From contig JABMQY010000054.1 in NCBI GenBank assembly GCA_013202975.1, positions 1 through 55,735 of the forward strand: 55,735 bases of DNA. Reading direction: 5' to 3'. Position numbers and translations under genes: made by a program. The notes under the pieces are model-generated. The model saw only the letters and a list, made by a program, of their open reading frames with translations, was not told where the DNA came from and did no database searches. This DNA comes from Candidatus Saganbacteria bacterium (GTDB lineage: Bacteria; Margulisbacteria; WOR-1; XYC2-FULL-46-14). Below, piece by piece: positions 31,596 through 43,756 of the stretch (the first letter of the stretch is position 1; each line of letters starts with the position of its first letter).

Positions 31596-34500
31596 ATGAG
31601 TCCATTTATGAAAGAAATAGAAATAGCAGATTTTGAGCGATTGAAGATCGGTCTGGCATCGCCAGAAGGAATTCTTGAATGGTCTTATGGCGAGGTTGAA
31701 AAACCAGAGACAATAAATTATCGTACCTTTAAGCCGGAGCGGCGCGGATTGTTTTGTGAAAAGATTTTTGGACCGGTAAAAGATTGGGAATGTCATTGCG
31801 GCAAATACAAACGAGTGCGTTACAGAGGAATTGTCTGCGAGCGCTGCGGAGTTGAAGTCACTACTTCAAGGGTTCGTCGCGAACGCATGGGGCATATTAA
31901 GCTTGCTGTTTCGGTTGCTCATATTTGGTTTCTCCGGTCTGTTCCCGGTTATATGGCTCTTCTTCTGGATATTCCAAGCAGGGCATTAGAAGAGGTTATT
32001 TATTATGATGCCTATATTGTGACTGAGGTAGAGGATGATCTTGGAAAAACCAATATCAAGGTTGGATCTGTACTGCGTGAAAATGATTATGCCGAGGCAG
32101 TAGAAAATTATGGGGACAAGTTTAAGGCAGAGAGCGGAGCAAAGGGAGTTCGTGAATTATTATCTAAAATAGATATGTCTGCTTTAGTCCAAAAATTACG
32201 CAGGAATCTTAAAATCTCAGAAGGACAAAAACGTTTAAAAATAATAAAACGCCTTCGTGTTGCGGAGGCTTTTAATTCATCTACTAATCGTCCGGAATGG
32301 ATGATAATGGATGTTATTCCTGTAATTCCGCCTGATTTGAGACCGATGGTTCAATTGGAAGGCGGACGTTTTGCAACATCAGATTTAAATGATCTCTATA
32401 GAAGAGTGCTTAACCGCAATAACCGGTTAAAGAAAATGATCAACATGGGTGCGCCTGACATGATCATCCGAAACGAAAAACGTATGCTGCAGGAAGCAGT
32501 CGATGTCTTAATTGATAATCGCAGAAGAAAACGGTCCGTAGTCGGTTCAAACGGGCGTCCATTGCGGTCATTGACTGATATTATTGAAGGAAAACAAGGG
32601 CGTTTTCGTCAAAACCTTTTAGGAAAACGAGTTGATTATTCCGGCCGATCAGTTATTGTAGTTGGTCCGACTCTAAAACTACATCAATGCGGTCTGCCAA
32701 AGAAGATGGCATTAGAACTTTTTAAACCACTGGTAATAAGAAAATTAGTTGAACGCGGGTATTCTCAAAATGTTAAATCAGCCAAACGTCAGATTGAGCG
32801 TCAAGAAATTATTGTCTGGGATGTTTTGGAGGAAGTAATTAAGGGGCATCCGGTTTTATTAAATCGTGCTCCCACACTTCATCGTTTGGGGGTTCAGGCT
32901 TTTGAGCCGATCCTGGTAGAAGGAAAGGCAATTCAAATTCATCCTTTAGTCTGTTCATCTTTCAATGCCGACTTTGACGGAGATCAGATGGCAGTGCATG
33001 TTCCTTTGTTGACCGAAGCAAAAGTGGAATCCAGTTTGCTAATGCTTTCTTCAAATAATATTCTTTCCCCTGCATCCGGACGTCCGGTTATTACGCCTAC
33101 TCAGGATATGATATTGGGAACATATTACATGACCGTACTGGATGAACGTCAAAAATTAGGGGCAGGCAAAGTCTTTTCTGGTGATTGGGAAGCAATGCTT
33201 GCCCATGATTTGGACAAGGTTCATCTGCACTCAAAAATAAAAGTTTTTCGAGATGGTAAATTTGTTGAGACAACCGTCGGCCGAATCAAATTCAATTATA
33301 CGATTAATCGTGCAGTTAAACTGGTTGTTCCTGAAGGCGGCTTTGAATACTTTAATAAGGTTTTTAGCAAAAAGGATGTTGAAAAACTTATCCTGGAGTG
33401 CAATTCGCGTTTTGGTGCTCCCGCAACTGCTGCGATAGCTGATGAGATCAAACGGCTTGGCTTTAAATATGCAACTATTGCCGGTGTTTCAATTGCGATT
33501 GATGATTTAAAAGTTCCGGCAAATAAAGGTGCAATAATTGCGAAAGCAGAAGAACAAGTTCTAAATTTAGAAAGGCAGTGTAAAGATAAAATAATTTCTG
33601 AGAAAGAAAAACTGATCCGCAGTCTGGACATCTGGAGTTCTGTTACTGAAGATGTAACCAGTGAAATGCTAAAAGGGTATGATATATTAAATTCTGTCTA
33701 CATTATGGCTTTTTCTGGAGCGCGTGGAAATGTCCAGCAGGTAAGACAGTTGGCAGGAATAAGAGGATTAATGGCAGATCCTTCCGGAAATATTATCGAC
33801 ATTCCGATTAAAACTAATTTTAAAGAGGGCTTAAACGTCACCGAATATTTTATTTCGTCATATGGCGCACGAAAAGGACTGGTAGATACTGCTCTGCGTA
33901 CCGCCGATTCCGGGTACTTAACTCGGCGTCTGGTTGATGTTTCTCAGGATGTCATGATTGTTGAAGATGATTGCAGTACTAAGGAAGGAATTAGCTTAAA
34001 ATCAGTGCGTGAGGGATACGAAGAAGTTATTCCGCTTGATCAGCGTTTGGTTGACCGCTTTCCTGTTGCAAATGTAATTGATCCTCTGACCTCAAAGGTT
34101 ATTGTAAAGGCGGGGCATGAAATTAATGAAGAAATTGCCCTAGCCATTAGAGAGGCGGGAATTGAAGAGGTTAAGGTTCGTTCTGCAATAAGCTGCGAGT
34201 TAAAGAAAGGAATATGCGCTGCCTGTTATGGAAAAGATTTGTCTTCCGGCAGAAGGGTAAATTTGGGAGAAGCGGTCGGAATTATTGCCGCTCAAAGTAT
34301 TGGTGAGCCCGGAACGCAGCTTACTATGCGTACCTTTCATATTGGAGGAGTAGCTGTGCATAAGGGCGCCCGCATATTAATAAAGAGTAAGCATAACGGC
34401 AAGGTTTCTATGGGAGAAGTACTTGAGCAAAAGAAGACCGAAGATGAAAAAGGCAAGAAAATTGCCATGATAACCCGTCAGGGTAATTTGGTTTTAAAAA

Positions 34501-35729
34501 TTAAGAACAAACACGAAAATTATATTCTTCCTGTGGGAGCAATTTTAAAAGTTAAAGATGGTGACAGTATTAATTCTGGTGATGTGCTAGCGGAATATGA
34601 TCCTACTTATGAGTATGTCATTTCAAGTGCTCATGGTAAAGTTCGCTTTTTTGGAATTGAACCAGTCAGGCGTAAACGAGAATATATCAGCCAAAAAGAC
34701 GGGTCATTATTTGTTTATAACCCAAAGGTTCAGAAGGAATATAAGATTAGCAAGGGCGGAAAAGTTTTTGTAAAAGAAGGAGACAGGGTTGTTTCCGGCG
34801 ATGAATTGTCTACTTCGGTTACCAGTAAAACAACCGGAACTATTCTTGAGGTTTCAAAAAATGCAGTTGTAGTTGCCCCTGGTGAGTCTTATGTTCTGAT
34901 TGCCGGGTCCAAACTTTTTGTTGAAGAAGGCGATAATGTATCTGCCTACGACATGCTTGCGAAGGTAGAAAGTATCCGCCGTGACCCGGGTAAAACTCGG
35001 GATATTATTCAGGGTCTTCCTAAAGTAGAAGAGTTGTTTGAAGCCAGGCGTCCTAGTAAATCGGCAATTCTAACGGAGATTGATGGTCAGGTGACTATAT
35101 CAGATAAAGAAGGATTGCGTTTAATTAGGATCGATGGATCGAAGGGGGAAGTTAAGGAATATTCTGCTTCCTATGAAACCCGATTAAAAGTAACCAGTGG
35201 AGATAAGGTTCATAAAGGAACGGCTTTAACTGAAGGTTCAAAAAACCCGCATGATATTCTGCGGATCTTGGGGATATTGGCGGTACAGGCCCACTTGGTT
35301 GATGAAATACAAAAAATTTATCGTTCGCAGGGTGTTACAATTAACGATAAACACATCGAAGCAATTGTTCGTCAGATGACCAAGCGGGTAAGAATTTTAA
35401 AGCCCGGAAACACTACTCTTCTGCCGGGAGAATTGATTGATAAGCTTACGCTTGAGCGAATAAATAAGGAGTCAAAGAAAGAAAAAGCAGAAGGTGAAGA
35501 TGTATTGTTGGGAATTACAAAAGCATCTTTGACAACTGAAAGTTTTATTTCTGCTGCTTCTTTTCAAGAGACTGCGAGAATTTTAACTGAAGCTGCAATC
35601 AAGGGTAAAGAAGACCAGATGTATGGATTGAAAGAAAATGTTATAATAGGTAAGTTGATTCCTGCCGGGACCGGTTTTACAACCTACCGTAATCTTGAGC
35701 TTGTGACAACTTCAACGGAGAAAGAATAA
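31596..35729 (+). CDS. rpoC: DNA-directed RNA polymerase subunit beta'
   Basis: A 1377-residue single-chain beta' (not split as in cyanobacteria). It has the zinc finger [20 protein letters not shown], the catalytic [12 protein letters not shown] with Asp459, 461 and 463 holding Mg, the trigger-loop region [20 protein letters not shown], and the second zinc site ([16 protein letters not shown]). The stop overlaps the rpsL ATG (TAATG), joining the polymerase genes directly to the str genes. Confidence 0.98.
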   Translation: MSPFMKEIEIADFERLKIGLASPEGILEWSYGEVEKPETINYRTFKPERRGLFCEKIFGPVKDWECHCGKYKRVRYRGIVCERCGVEVTTSRVRRERMGHIKLAVSVAHIWFLRSVPGYMALLLDIPSRALEEVIYYDAYIVTEVEDDLGKTNIKVGSVLRENDYAEAVENYGDKFKAESGAKGVRELLSKIDMSALVQKLRRNLKISEGQKRLKIIKRLRVAEAFNSSTNRPEWMIMDVIPVIPPDLRPMVQLEGGRFATSDLNDLYRRVLNRNNRLKKMINMGAPDMIIRNEKRMLQEAVDVLIDNRRRKRSVVGSNGRPLRSLTDIIEGKQGRFRQNLLGKRVDYSGRSVIVVGPTLKLHQCGLPKKMALELFKPLVIRKLVERGYSQNVKSAKRQIERQEIIVWDVLEEVIKGHPVLLNRAPTLHRLGVQAFEPILVEGKAIQIHPLVCSSFNADFDGDQMAVHVPLLTEAKVESSLLMLSSNNILSPASGRPVITPTQDMILGTYYMTVLDERQKLGAGKVFSGDWEAMLAHDLDKVHLHSKIKVFRDGKFVETTVGRIKFNYTINRAVKLVVPEGGFEYFNKVFSKKDVEKLILECNSRFGAPATAAIADEIKRLGFKYATIAGVSIAIDDLKVPANKGAIIAKAEEQVLNLERQCKDKIISEKEKLIRSLDIWSSVTEDVTSEMLKGYDILNSVYIMAFSGARGNVQQVRQLAGIRGLMADPSGNIIDIPIKTNFKEGLNVTEYFISSYGARKGLVDTALRTADSGYLTRRLVDVSQDVMIVEDDCSTKEGISLKSVREGYEEVIPLDQRLVDRFPVANVIDPLTSKVIVKAGHEINEEIALAIREAGIEEVKVRSAISCELKKGICAACYGKDLSSGRRVNLGEAVGIIAAQSIGEPGTQLTMRTFHIGGVAVHKGARILIKSKHNGKVSMGEVLEQKKTEDEKGKKIAMITRQGNLVLKIKNKHENYILPVGAILKVKDGDSINSGDVLAEYDPTYEYVISSAHGKVRFFGIEPVRRKREYISQKDGSLFVYNPKVQKEYKISKGGKVFVKEGDRVVSGDELSTSVTSKTTGTILEVSKNAVVVAPGESYVLIAGSKLFVEEGDNVSAYDMLAKVESIRRDPGKTRDIIQGLPKVEELFEARRPSKSAILTEIDGQVTISDKEGLRLIRIDGSKGEVKEYSASYETRLKVTSGDKVHKGTALTEGSKNPHDILRILGILAVQAHLVDEIQKIYRSQGVTINDKHIEAIVRQMTKRVRILKPGNTTLLPGELIDKLTLERINKESKKEKAEGEDVLLGITKASLTTESFISAASFQETARILTEAAIKGKEDQMYGLKENVIIGKLIPAGTGFTTYRNLELVTTSTEKE

Positions 35730-36106
35730 TGCCGACAAAAAACCAACTTATTCGAAAGGGTAGAACAACGAAGAAGAGCAAAAGCAAAGCTCCAGCTCTG
35801 GAAGGAAATCCGCTAAAGCGCGGAGTCTGTGTTAGGGTTTATACTACTACTCCTAAAAAACCAAATTCAGCTTTAAGAAAAGTTGCTCGTGTGCGGCTGA
35901 CCGGAGGGCTGGAAGTTTCAGCTTATATTCCCGGGGTCGGCCATAATTTGCAGGAGCATTCTGTTGTACTTGTTCGCGGCGGTCGTGTAAAAGATCTGCC
36001 TGGTGTCAGATATCATATTGTGCGGGGAGTTTTGGATACCAGCGGGGTAGAAGGAAGAAGACAGAGCCGATCGCTTTATGGCGCAAAAAAACCAAAAGAT
36101 GCTTAG
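35729..36106 (+). CDS. rpsL: 30S ribosomal protein S12
   Basis: A 125-residue decoding-centre protein: [18 protein letters not shown] and [16 protein letters not shown] are conserved. The decoding-loop lysines KKPNSALRK and the later [13 protein letters not shown] block are intact. It overlaps rpoC by one base. Confidence 0.97.
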   Translation: MPTKNQLIRKGRTTKKSKSKAPALEGNPLKRGVCVRVYTTTPKKPNSALRKVARVRLTGGLEVSAYIPGVGHNLQEHSVVLVRGGRVKDLPGVRYHIVRGVLDTSGVEGRRQSRSLYGAKKPKDA

Positions 36107-36119
36107 TTAAGGAGAGAAT

Positions 36120-36590
36120 ATGCCAAGATACCGAAAAGTAGTAAAGAATAGGGTTATGAATGATGCTGTTCACGGAAGTGCAGTGCTGCAGAAATTTATT
36201 AATAAGATTATGTGGGACGGAAAAAAGAGCATTGCTGAGCGAATTGTCTATCAGGCGCTTGAACTGGCGTCTCAAAAACTAAAGAAAGAACCATTGATAG
36301 TGTTTGAAGCTGCAATTAAAAATACAACTCCAATGATGGAAGTTAAGGCTAGACGAGTTGGTGGCGCGACTTATCAGGTTCCGGTTGAGGTTTCCAGGAA
36401 ACGGGGAATTCTTTTGGCAATGTCCTGGCTGCGCGATGCCGCAAGAAAGCGGCCCGGCAAAGGTATGGCGGATAAATTGTCTCAAGAATTTATTGGTGCT
36501 TTTAATAATGTTGGCGGTGCAGCTAAGAGTCGAGAGGATATGCACAAAACGGCAGAAGCAAATAAGGCTTTTGCTCATTTTAGGTGGTAA
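36120..36590 (+). CDS. rpsG: 30S ribosomal protein S7
   Basis: A 156-residue 16S 3'-domain assembly protein: FINKIMWDGKKSIAERIVYQAL and EVKARRVGGATYQVPVEV are family blocks. It follows rpsL by 13 bases with AAGGAGAG. Full length. Confidence 0.97.
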   Translation: MPRYRKVVKNRVMNDAVHGSAVLQKFINKIMWDGKKSIAERIVYQALELASQKLKKEPLIVFEAAIKNTTPMMEVKARRVGGATYQVPVEVSRKRGILLAMSWLRDAARKRPGKGMADKLSQEFIGAFNNVGGAAKSREDMHKTAEANKAFAHFRW

Positions 36591-36595
36591 GGTAA

Positions 36596-38674
36596 ATGAC
36601 TAGGTCTCATGAAATGAAAAAATATAGGAATATTGGTTTTGCAGCGCATATTGATGCGGGTAAAACTACTACAACAGAGAGGGTTCTTTTCTACTCTGGG
36701 AAGGTCCATAAATTAGGCAGTGTAGATGATGGTACTGCGACTATGGATTGGATGGACCAGGAGAGGGAGCGTGGTATTACGATTACATCTGCGGCAACTA
36801 CTACTACCTGGAAGGATTATAGGATTAATATTATTGATACTCCGGGACATGTGGATTTTACCGTAGAAGTTGAACGATCGATGCGGGTTTTAGACGGCGT
36901 TGTAATTATTTTTTGTGCGGTGGGCGGTGTCCAGCCTCAGTCAGAAACTGTTTGGCGTCAGGCAGATAAATATAAAGTTCCCCGCATGGTATTTATTAAT
37001 AAGATGGATCGGGTTGGAGCTGATTTTTTCAGGGTTGTAAATCAAATCGGAGACAGAATGCTAATTAAGCCTGTTCCGCTCCAGATTCCGATCGGGGCAG
37101 AGGATAAATTCTTAGGGTTGGTGGATCTTATTACAATGAAGGCGATAATTTACGATGATGAATTAGGTCTAGAATTCAGGGTGACTGATATTCCAGCAGA
37201 TCTTTTGGCGACTGCGGAAAAATATCGCGAACAACTGGTTGAAACTGCCGCCGAAAGTGATGATGCTCTGCTCGAAAAATATTTAGAGAAGCATCAATTG
37301 AGTGAGGATGAGATTCGGGCGGCTATTCGCAAACAAACCATTGACGCAAAAATAATTCCGGTTGCCTGCGGATCGGCATTTAAAAATAAAGGGGTTCAGC
37401 CATTGCTTGATATAATAATAGATTTTCTTCCGTCTCCGGAAGATGTTCCTCCTGTTCCCGGAATTAATCCTAAAACCGGAGCAGACGAGGTACGGATTGC
37501 ATCTGATAATGAGCCTTTTTCTGCCTTGGCTTTTAAAATAATGACAGATCCATTTGTCGGAAAACTAACATTCTTTAGGGTGTATTCCGGAAAGCTGGAA
37601 ACCGGATCGTATTTACAGAATATTTCAAAAGACAAAAAAGAGAGGATTGGCCGGGTTTTACAAATGCATTCTGATAAACGTGAAGAAGTAAAAGAGGTTT
37701 ATGCCGGAGATATTGCGGCTGCAGTAGGTTTAAAATTTACTTCTACCGGAGATACTCTCTGTTATGCTGATAAACCAATTATATTGGAATCAATTGTTTT
37801 CCCTGAACCGGTTATCTTTGTGGCAATTGAGCCAAAAACAAAAGTTGATCAGGAAAGACTGGGAATTTCTCTTTCAAAACTTGCAGAAGAAGATCCGACT
37901 TTTAGAGTTAAAACTGATGTTGAAACCGGGCAGACAATTATTTCTGGTATGGGAGAACTTCATCTTGAAATCATTGTTGATCGGTTGTTGCGAGAATTTA
38001 AGGTGGATGCAAATGTAGGGAAGCCGCAGGTTGCGTATAAAGAAACTATTCGTGGATTTGGGGATGCTGAGGCAAAATTTATTCGTCAGACCGGTGGACG
38101 CGGACAATATGGTCATGTTTATATTAAGATGGAGCCTCTTGAATCTGGAAAAGGTTTTGAATTTGTTAATGAAGTTGTTGGCGGAGCAATACCAAGGGAA
38201 TATATCCCGGCAGTTGAGGCCGGAATCAAGGAAGCAAAAAATACCGGGGTTTTAGCAGGTTACCCGGTTATTGATTTTAAGGTTGTGTTGTACGATGGGT
38301 CTTACCATGATGTGGACTCTTCTGAAATTGCTTTTAAAATTGCCGGTTCAATGGCCTTTAAGGCTTGCTCTAAAAAAAGTAAGCCGGTACTGCTCGAACC
38401 CTTGATGAAAGTTGAAGTCATTGTGCCCGAGCAATATATGGGTGACGTAATAGGAGACCTAAGTAGCCGTCGCGGCAGGATTGAGGGGATGGAGTCTCAT
38501 AATGGTATCCAAACCATAAAGACCAAGGTTCCTTTGGCAAAGATGTTCGGATATTCCACCGATCTTCGCTCAAAAACTCAGGGAAGGGGTAATTATTCCA
38601 TGGAGTTTTGTGAGTATACCGAAGTTCCAAAAAATATTGCAGAAGAAATAATTACCAAAGCGCAGGGGAAATAA
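36596..38674 (+). CDS. fusA: Elongation factor G
   Basis: A 692-residue translocase GTPase. The P-loop [13 protein letters not shown], switch [23 protein letters not shown] and guanine-binding NKMDRVGAD are present, with complete domains III-V. Start at ATG 36596; an alternative ATG lies four codons in. It is followed after one base by rpsJ, with no tuf gene between them, unlike the usual str operon. Confidence 0.97.
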   Translation: MTRSHEMKKYRNIGFAAHIDAGKTTTTERVLFYSGKVHKLGSVDDGTATMDWMDQERERGITITSAATTTTWKDYRINIIDTPGHVDFTVEVERSMRVLDGVVIIFCAVGGVQPQSETVWRQADKYKVPRMVFINKMDRVGADFFRVVNQIGDRMLIKPVPLQIPIGAEDKFLGLVDLITMKAIIYDDELGLEFRVTDIPADLLATAEKYREQLVETAAESDDALLEKYLEKHQLSEDEIRAAIRKQTIDAKIIPVACGSAFKNKGVQPLLDIIIDFLPSPEDVPPVPGINPKTGADEVRIASDNEPFSALAFKIMTDPFVGKLTFFRVYSGKLETGSYLQNISKDKKERIGRVLQMHSDKREEVKEVYAGDIAAAVGLKFTSTGDTLCYADKPIILESIVFPEPVIFVAIEPKTKVDQERLGISLSKLAEEDPTFRVKTDVETGQTIISGMGELHLEIIVDRLLREFKVDANVGKPQVAYKETIRGFGDAEAKFIRQTGGRGQYGHVYIKMEPLESGKGFEFVNEVVGGAIPREYIPAVEAGIKEAKNTGVLAGYPVIDFKVVLYDGSYHDVDSSEIAFKIAGSMAFKACSKKSKPVLLEPLMKVEVIVPEQYMGDVIGDLSSRRGRIEGMESHNGIQTIKTKVPLAKMFGYSTDLRSKTQGRGNYSMEFCEYTEVPKNIAEEIITKAQGK

Positions 38675-38675
38675 G

Positions 38676-38990
38676 ATGTCAAAAAGATCTCGAATAAGAA
38701 TAAGGTTAAAAAGTTACGATCATAGGATTCTGGATCAGTCGGCCGTAAAGATTGTGGAGACAGTAAAAAGGGTCGGGGCACATGTTTCTGGTCCTATTCC
38801 CTTGCCAACGGATAGGGAAGTACATTGTGTGCTGCGATCACCTCACGTTGACAAAAAATCACGCGAGCATTTTGAGATTCGCACCCACAAGCGTTTAATC
38901 GATATCCTGGATCCGCCCAAAGAGACAGTCGACGCGCTAATGCAACTCGATCTGCCTGCCGGTGTCGATGTTGAGATAAAGTTGAAATAA
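38676..38990 (+). CDS. rpsJ: 30S ribosomal protein S10
   Basis: A 104-residue protein of the 30S head. [26 protein letters not shown] and the loop [16 protein letters not shown] are characteristic. First gene of the S10 set, one base after fusA. Confidence 0.97.
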   Translation: MSKRSRIRIRLKSYDHRILDQSAVKIVETVKRVGAHVSGPIPLPTDREVHCVLRSPHVDKKSREHFEIRTHKRLIDILDPPKETVDALMQLDLPAGVDVEIKLK

Positions 38991-39006
38991 ATAATTGAGG
39001 GGAAAA

Positions 39007-39732
39007 ATGAGGCAAGGATTAATAGGAAGAAAAATCGGGATGACTCAGGTTTATGACCAGAATGGTTGCGTTGTTCCTGTAACCGTTTTGGAAGTAGGTC
39101 CTTGTGTAGTTACACAATTAAAAGAGGAAAAAAAGGACGGCTATTGTGCTATTCAGCTGGGTTTTGGCGAGAGGAAGAAGATGGGGAAAACTTTTGCCGG
39201 GCATTTTAAGGGAATCAGCCCCTATCCTAAGTATTTAAAGGAATTCAGATTGGATAAGGTTGAAGGAATAAGCCGGGGACAAGTTATTCGTGCCGATATT
39301 TTTTCTGCTGGTGAAGTTGTTGTTATTTCAGGGACTTCAATTGGAAAAGGGACCGCAGGTACTATAAAACGTTGGAATTTTTCGCGCGGCGATATGGGGC
39401 ACGGATCAAAAAGTCATCGTCTTCCCGGTTCAATTGGCGGAGGTACGACTCCAGGACGCGTTTTTAAAGGACAAAAAATGGCCGGCCGGATGGGAAATGA
39501 AAAAGTGACCCAAAAAAATATTTTGGTGGTTGATGTCGATGTAAAAAAGAATGTAATTCTTGTTAAGGGGGCGGTTCCTGGTTCAGAGAAGGGAATTATT
39601 TCCATTTTTAAAACAGGGAAAAAGGTTTCGAATTTTAAACCAATTGTTTCGGCCAATGCTAAAGAAGAGAAAGCTGTAGGGCAGAATGATGTACAAGAAA
39701 AGGATAAAGAAAAAGTGGAGGCTAAGGGTTAG
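39007..39732 (+). CDS. rplC: 50S ribosomal protein L3
   Basis: A 241-residue protein of the peptidyl-transferase region. [17 protein letters not shown] opens it and [20 protein letters not shown] is the signature. Start chosen at ATG 39007, since GAGGGG lies just upstream; an in-frame TTG at 38995 overlaps that site. The last about 25 residues are a Glu/Lys-rich tail beyond the usual end ([17 protein letters not shown]). Confidence 0.96.
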   Translation: MRQGLIGRKIGMTQVYDQNGCVVPVTVLEVGPCVVTQLKEEKKDGYCAIQLGFGERKKMGKTFAGHFKGISPYPKYLKEFRLDKVEGISRGQVIRADIFSAGEVVVISGTSIGKGTAGTIKRWNFSRGDMGHGSKSHRLPGSIGGGTTPGRVFKGQKMAGRMGNEKVTQKNILVVDVDVKKNVILVKGAVPGSEKGIISIFKTGKKVSNFKPIVSANAKEEKAVGQNDVQEKDKEKVEAKG

Positions 39733-39734
39733 AA

Positions 39735-40364
39735 ATGGTTAATTTAAAAGTATTTACTAAGGATGGAAAAGAAAAAGGGGAAATATCTGCCGAGGCAAAA
39801 GTTTTCTCTGCAGTGTATAAGGATGCGTTGATCCACATGGCTCTGCGTTGTCACCGAGCTGGATTAAGGCGGGGAACCCAGTCTACTTTAAGTAAAGCCG
39901 AGGTCCGGGGTGGGGGCAGGAAGCCCTGGAAGCAAAAAGGGACAGGACGAGCCCGGGTTGGGTCTATTAGATCTCCTTTGTGGAGAGGCGGCGGAGTCAT
40001 TTTTGCTCCTAAACCGAGGGATCATTCTTTTAATATGCCCAAGAAAATGAGAAAGGCGGCCTTAAGGGCAGTTATTTCTAATCGTATGAAAGAGGGTCGC
40101 GTAAAGGTGATTGAGGACCTTAGCGTCTCCGGACCAAAGACAAAGCAGATGATTAATATAATTAAAGGGTTAGATCTTTTTGACCGGAAGATTCTTATGC
40201 TTGTTAATGATGAAGACAAAAATTTAATACTTTCAGGAAGGAATATTGAAAAGCTGGTTATGCTCAAAACTGAAGAGGTCAATATTTTTGACCTTTTGAA
40301 CTGCGAATGGTTGGTTTTGCAGAAAGAAATATTACCAAAACTTACAGAGGCGCTAGTAAAATGA
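39735..40364 (+). CDS. rplD: 50S ribosomal protein L4
   Basis: A 209-residue exit-tunnel protein. The extended loop is present (GGGRKPWKQKGTGRARVGSI, then PLWRGGGVIFAPKPRD). L4 often autoregulates its operon; no leader structure is seen, consistent with the lack of spacers here. The stop overlaps rplW by ATGA. Confidence 0.96.
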   Translation: MVNLKVFTKDGKEKGEISAEAKVFSAVYKDALIHMALRCHRAGLRRGTQSTLSKAEVRGGGRKPWKQKGTGRARVGSIRSPLWRGGGVIFAPKPRDHSFNMPKKMRKAALRAVISNRMKEGRVKVIEDLSVSGPKTKQMINIIKGLDLFDRKILMLVNDEDKNLILSGRNIEKLVMLKTEEVNIFDLLNCEWLVLQKEILPKLTEALVK

Positions 40365-40645
40365 ATAATAATGATGCAGTAATTTTGTCACCTATTGTTA
40401 CAGAAAAGGGCTTTAGTGTGGCGGCTCAGAATAAGTACGTTTTTCGTGTTCATCCAAAAGCAAATAAAATCGAAATAAGAAAGGCGGTTGAAGAACTCTA
40501 TCAGGTGAAGGTGGTCTCGATAAATACATTGAAAGTTAGAGGAAAAGAACGCCGAACGGGGCATACAAAGGGTCGAACCTCATCCCATAAAAAGGCTTAT
40601 GTAACACTTAAAGAGGGATCTCAAATAGAGGAGTTAAAGGCATAA
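40361..40645 (+). CDS. rplW: 50S ribosomal protein L23
   Basis: A 94-residue exit-site protein that docks trigger factor and [14 protein letters not shown] and [22 protein letters not shown] match the family. I start at ATG 40361, which gives an ATGA overlap with rplD and removes an 18-residue non-homologous N-terminal run. Confidence 0.95.
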   Translation: MNNNDAVILSPIVTEKGFSVAAQNKYVFRVHPKANKIEIRKAVEELYQVKVVSINTLKVRGKERRTGHTKGRTSSHKKAYVTLKEGSQIEELKA

Positions 40646-41475
40646 TGGGACTAAGAAGAAAAAGACCACTTACCCCGGGACAGCGTTTTCAGATAGTTGA
40701 TGATTATTCTGATATAACAAAAGATAAACCGGAAAAGTCCCTGCTTAAATTATTAAAGAAAACTGGTGGTCGTGGTTTTAATGGCAGGATTTCTTCCCGC
40801 CATCGCGGCGGTGGAAATAAAAAGAAGTATCGAATCATTGACTTTAAACGTGATAAAGATGATATTCCCGCAGTTGTTGATGCAATTGAGTATGATCCCA
40901 ACCGAAATGCCAGAATTGCGTTACTTAAATATCAAGATGAAGAGCTGCGCTATATTATTGCCCCGCTTGGACTTTCTGTCGGCCAGTCTGTCATGTCGGG
41001 TGAGAGCGCAGAAGTTGAGGTTGGCAACTGTTTGCCTTTGCGCATTATTCCTGTCGGTACAATAATCCATAATGTTGAATTGCAGCCCGGTAAAGGCGGG
41101 CAATTGGCTCGTGGTGCCGGGGTAGGTGTTATGCTCTTAGCCAAAGAGGCTGGTTATGCGATCGTAAAAATGCCTTCCGGTGAACAGAGAATGATACATT
41201 TAAACTGCAGGGCCAGTATTGGGCAGGTTGGGAATGTTGATGCTAAGAATGTAAGATTAGGAAAAGCCGGAAAATCGCGATATCTTGGAATTAGGCCTCG
41301 AGTTCGTGGTGTGGCTATGAATCCTTGTGACCACCCTCATGGTGGAGGAGAAGGTAAGGCTCCAATAGGACGTCCAGGACCGGTATCTCCTTGGGGCAAA
41401 CCGACCCTGGGTTATAAAACGCGCAGAGGAAAACGCTCATCTGACAGATTTATTTTATCGAGGAGGCCTTCATAA
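40645..41475 (+). CDS. rplB: 50S ribosomal protein L2
   Basis: A 276-residue protein needed for subunit joining and peptidyl transfer. [40 protein letters not shown]-like block and the C-terminal [18 protein letters not shown] with the essential His are present. Overlaps rplW (TAATG). Confidence 0.97.
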   Translation: MGLRRKRPLTPGQRFQIVDDYSDITKDKPEKSLLKLLKKTGGRGFNGRISSRHRGGGNKKKYRIIDFKRDKDDIPAVVDAIEYDPNRNARIALLKYQDEELRYIIAPLGLSVGQSVMSGESAEVEVGNCLPLRIIPVGTIIHNVELQPGKGGQLARGAGVGVMLLAKEAGYAIVKMPSGEQRMIHLNCRASIGQVGNVDAKNVRLGKAGKSRYLGIRPRVRGVAMNPCDHPHGGGEGKAPIGRPGPVSPWGKPTLGYKTRRGKRSSDRFILSRRPS

Positions 41476-41762
41476 TGGGAAGATCACTTAAAAAAGGACC
41501 TTTTGTTGACGGACATCTTTTGCAAAAGATAGAGAGAATGGAGAAAAGCGGTAATAGACAGGTGATTAAAACCTGGTCAAGGCGTTCTACTATTATCCCC
41601 GAGATGGTAGGCTATACAATTGCGGTTCACAATGGCAGAAAACATATTCCTGTTTACATCAACGAAAATATGGTTGGGCATAAATTGGGAGAGTTTTCGC
41701 ACACAAGAATTTTTAAAGGACATAGTGGAGTTGGCGCAAAAGCGGTCTCTTCGACCACATAA
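41475..41762 (+). CDS. rpsS: 30S ribosomal protein S19
   Basis: A 95-residue head protein. [14 protein letters not shown] and [20 protein letters not shown], with [15 protein letters not shown], are conserved. Overlaps the rplB stop (TAATG). Confidence 0.97.
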   Translation: MGRSLKKGPFVDGHLLQKIERMEKSGNRQVIKTWSRRSTIIPEMVGYTIAVHNGRKHIPVYINENMVGHKLGEFSHTRIFKGHSGVGAKAVSSTT

Positions 41763-41771
41763 TAATTTAAT

Positions 41772-42131
41772 ATGGCAAAACAAGTTAAAGCAAGATTTAC
41801 TTTTATTCGGATTTCGCCGCTAAAGCTGCGGCGGATTGCAAATTTGGTTCGCAGAAAGGATTGTAATTTTTCTTTGGCACTGCTGCGTTCGCTGCCAAAT
41901 AAAGGGGCTCGTATTGTTGAGAAAATAATTCTCTCGGCAATGGCAAACGCAAAAAAGAACCACCAGATGGAAGATTCAAATCTGTTGATTAATGAAATTT
42001 ATGTAGATGGTGCCGGTATGCTAAAGCGTTTTAGGGCTCAGTCGCGCGGAAGGGCGGCGCCGATAAAAAAGAGAATGTCGCATTTGACAATAAATATAGG
42101 AGAATTAAATGGGTCAGAAAGTACATCCTAG
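41772..42131 (+). CDS. rplV: 50S ribosomal protein L22
   Basis: A 119-residue tunnel-wall protein. The ending [20 protein letters not shown] is the usual family pattern. Its C-terminus extends through a 23-base overlap with rpsC in another frame. Confidence 0.95.
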   Translation: MAKQVKARFTFIRISPLKLRRIANLVRRKDCNFSLALLRSLPNKGARIVEKIILSAMANAKKNHQMEDSNLLINEIYVDGAGMLKRFRAQSRGRAAPIKKRMSHLTINIGELNGSESTS

Positions 42132-42818
42132 GGGATTTAGGTTAGGGGTTATTGGTGATTGGGATGCAAGGTGGTATTCCGAAAATAACTATGCCGAGTT
42201 ATTAAAGGAAGATCTTGTGATAAGAAAGTACCTTAAGGAGCATCTCTATCGTGCCGGGGTATCGAGGATGGTGATTTCCCGCAGGGCAAATCAGGTCAGT
42301 GTTGATTTGTTTACTGCAAAACCGGGATTAATAATTGGGAGAGGCGGAAGGATGTGGCAGTGGTAAGGGATGCCTTGATAAAGAAAGTAAATAAACAGGT
42401 TCAATTAAACATTCATGAAGAGAAAAATTCGGAAATCAATGCCCAATTAGTGGCAGAAAATGTTGCAAACCAGCTTGAGCGAAGGATTTCTTTTAGACGC
42501 GCCATGAAGCAGACTGTATCAAAAGTTCTACGCGCACATGCTAAGGGTATAAAGATAAAATGCAGCGGTCGTCTGGGGGGAGCAGAAATTGCACGTAAAG
42601 AATGGTATCGAATGGGTCGTGTTCCATTGCACACACTAAGGGCAAAAATAGATTATGGTTTTGCAGAAGCAACAACTATGTATGGCATTATTGGAGTTAA
42701 GGTTTGGATCTGTACCGGTGAAGTTCTCCCTCAGGTTTCAGAAGAGAAAAAGCAGCAAAAAGTAGATGCTAATCCGGCAGCTGCGAAAGGAAAAGAAATA
42801 AGTGGCACTAACACCTAA
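42109..42818 (+). pseudogene. rpsC: 30S ribosomal protein S3, split by a one-base frameshift
   Basis: Two frames together encode a normal S3 of about 236 residues. 42109-42366 gives [15 protein letters not shown] through PGLIIGRGG and then diverges to a stop. The frame at 42354-42818 continues [20 protein letters not shown] to the C-terminus ([20 protein letters not shown]). The break falls immediately after the GxxG loop (GRGG) of the KH domain, in GGCGGAAGGATG. Adding one A to the AA run would restore G-G-K-D-V-A in a single frame. S3 is essential, so a sequencing/assembly error is the simplest explanation. No slippery heptamer is seen for programmed -1 frameshifting. The C-terminal tail is Lys/Gln/Ala-rich. 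Confidence 0.85.
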
Positions 42819-43212
42819 AAAAACTAAGTTTAGAAAGTCTCAACGCCGTCGTTTGAGGGGTAATGCAACCCGCGGCAATACGGTTCTTTTTGGTGAATAT
42901 GGTTTGATGATCATGGAAATCGGATATTTAAAGACAAATCAGGTTGAGGCCGGCAGAAAGGCCTTGGCTCATTATATGAAGCGGGGCGGAAAGGTTTGGG
43001 TTAGGGGTTGTGCCGATAAACCTGTTACTGCCCGGGCGGCCGAAACCCGCATGGGGGGAGGAAAGGGTGCTCCGGTTGGATTCGTTTTGCCTGTGCGCAG
43101 AGGACATATCCTTTATGAAATTACCGGTCTTTCCAGAAAAAATGCTGAAGAAGCTTTTCGCAGGGCGGCTTTTAAACTGCCCCTAAAAGCAAGGTTGGTT
43201 GAGAGATTATGA
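42802..43212 (+). CDS. rplP: 50S ribosomal protein L16
   Basis: A 136-residue protein near the A-site t[22 protein letters not shown] and [14 protein letters not shown]-like block, then [19 protein letters not shown], identify it. GTG start at 42802, inside the rpsC tail (17-base overlap), gives the normal N-terminus. The stop overlaps rpmC by ATGA. Confidence 0.95.
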   Translation: MALTPKKTKFRKSQRRRLRGNATRGNTVLFGEYGLMIMEIGYLKTNQVEAGRKALAHYMKRGGKVWVRGCADKPVTARAAETRMGGGKGAPVGFVLPVRRGHILYEITGLSRKNAEEAFRRAAFKLPLKARLVERL

Positions 43213-43397
43213 ATGCTGAAGAATTAAGAAAATTAAATGAAGTAGATCTTAGTAAAAAATTGGCTGATTTGCAAAAGAAGCAGCGGGAACTAAGATTTAG
43301 CAAAGCAAGAGGCGAACTAAAGAACCCTCTGGAAAAGAGAGCGGTTAAGCGGAGTATTGCACGGATTTTAACCATCATAAGGGAGAGTAAGGTATGA
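43209..43397 (+). CDS. rpmC: 50S ribosomal protein L29
   Basis: A 62-residue, two-helix protein at the exit tunnel: [20 protein letters not shown] and [19 protein letters not shown]. It overlaps rplP and rpsQ by ATGA at both ends. Confidence 0.95.
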   Translation: MNAEELRKLNEVDLSKKLADLQKKQRELRFSKARGELKNPLEKRAVKRSIARILTIIRESKV

Positions 43398-43753
43398 GCG
43401 ATAAACGTGGAAATGCAAAAAGAAGAAAAGGAATAGTTGTATCTGATAAGATGGACAAGACCGTTGTTGTTCAGGTTGAGCGGGTCTTCAGTCATCCGGT
43501 CTTTGGCAAGACTGTTAAATCATACAAAAGATTTAAAGCCCATGACCAGGAAAATAAATGCAAAACGGGGGATCAGGTACAGATTGAAGAGACCAGACCA
43601 CTGTCAAAAGATAAGCGCTGGAGAGTTATTGAAATCATTGGTTTTAAAAAGGTCACAGAAAAAGATAGGCCCGGTCCATTGCATAAGGAAGCTCAGGAAG
43701 AAGAAAAAACTGTAGGGCAGGTCATTGATCAGCCGGAAACTAAGAAGGAGTAA
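43394..43753 (+). CDS. rpsQ: 30S ribosomal protein S17 with C-terminal extension
   Basis: A 119-residue protein; the OB-fold core ([38 protein letters not shown]) is normal and ends near residue 87. The remaining 30 or so residues are an acidic, Gln-rich tail ([18 protein letters not shown]) that resembles the tail of L3 and part of the NusG extension. Confidence 0.95.
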   Translation: MSDKRGNAKRRKGIVVSDKMDKTVVVQVERVFSHPVFGKTVKSYKRFKAHDQENKCKTGDQVQIEETRPLSKDKRWRVIEIIGFKKVTEKDRPGPLHKEAQEEEKTVGQVIDQPETKKE

Positions 43754-43756
43754 ACA

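Noticed and set aside
42340-42366. Programmed -1 ribosomal frameshift in rpsC
   Set aside because: No X-XXY-YYZ slippery heptamer and no strong downstream stem are visible at the junction; a missing A is simpler.
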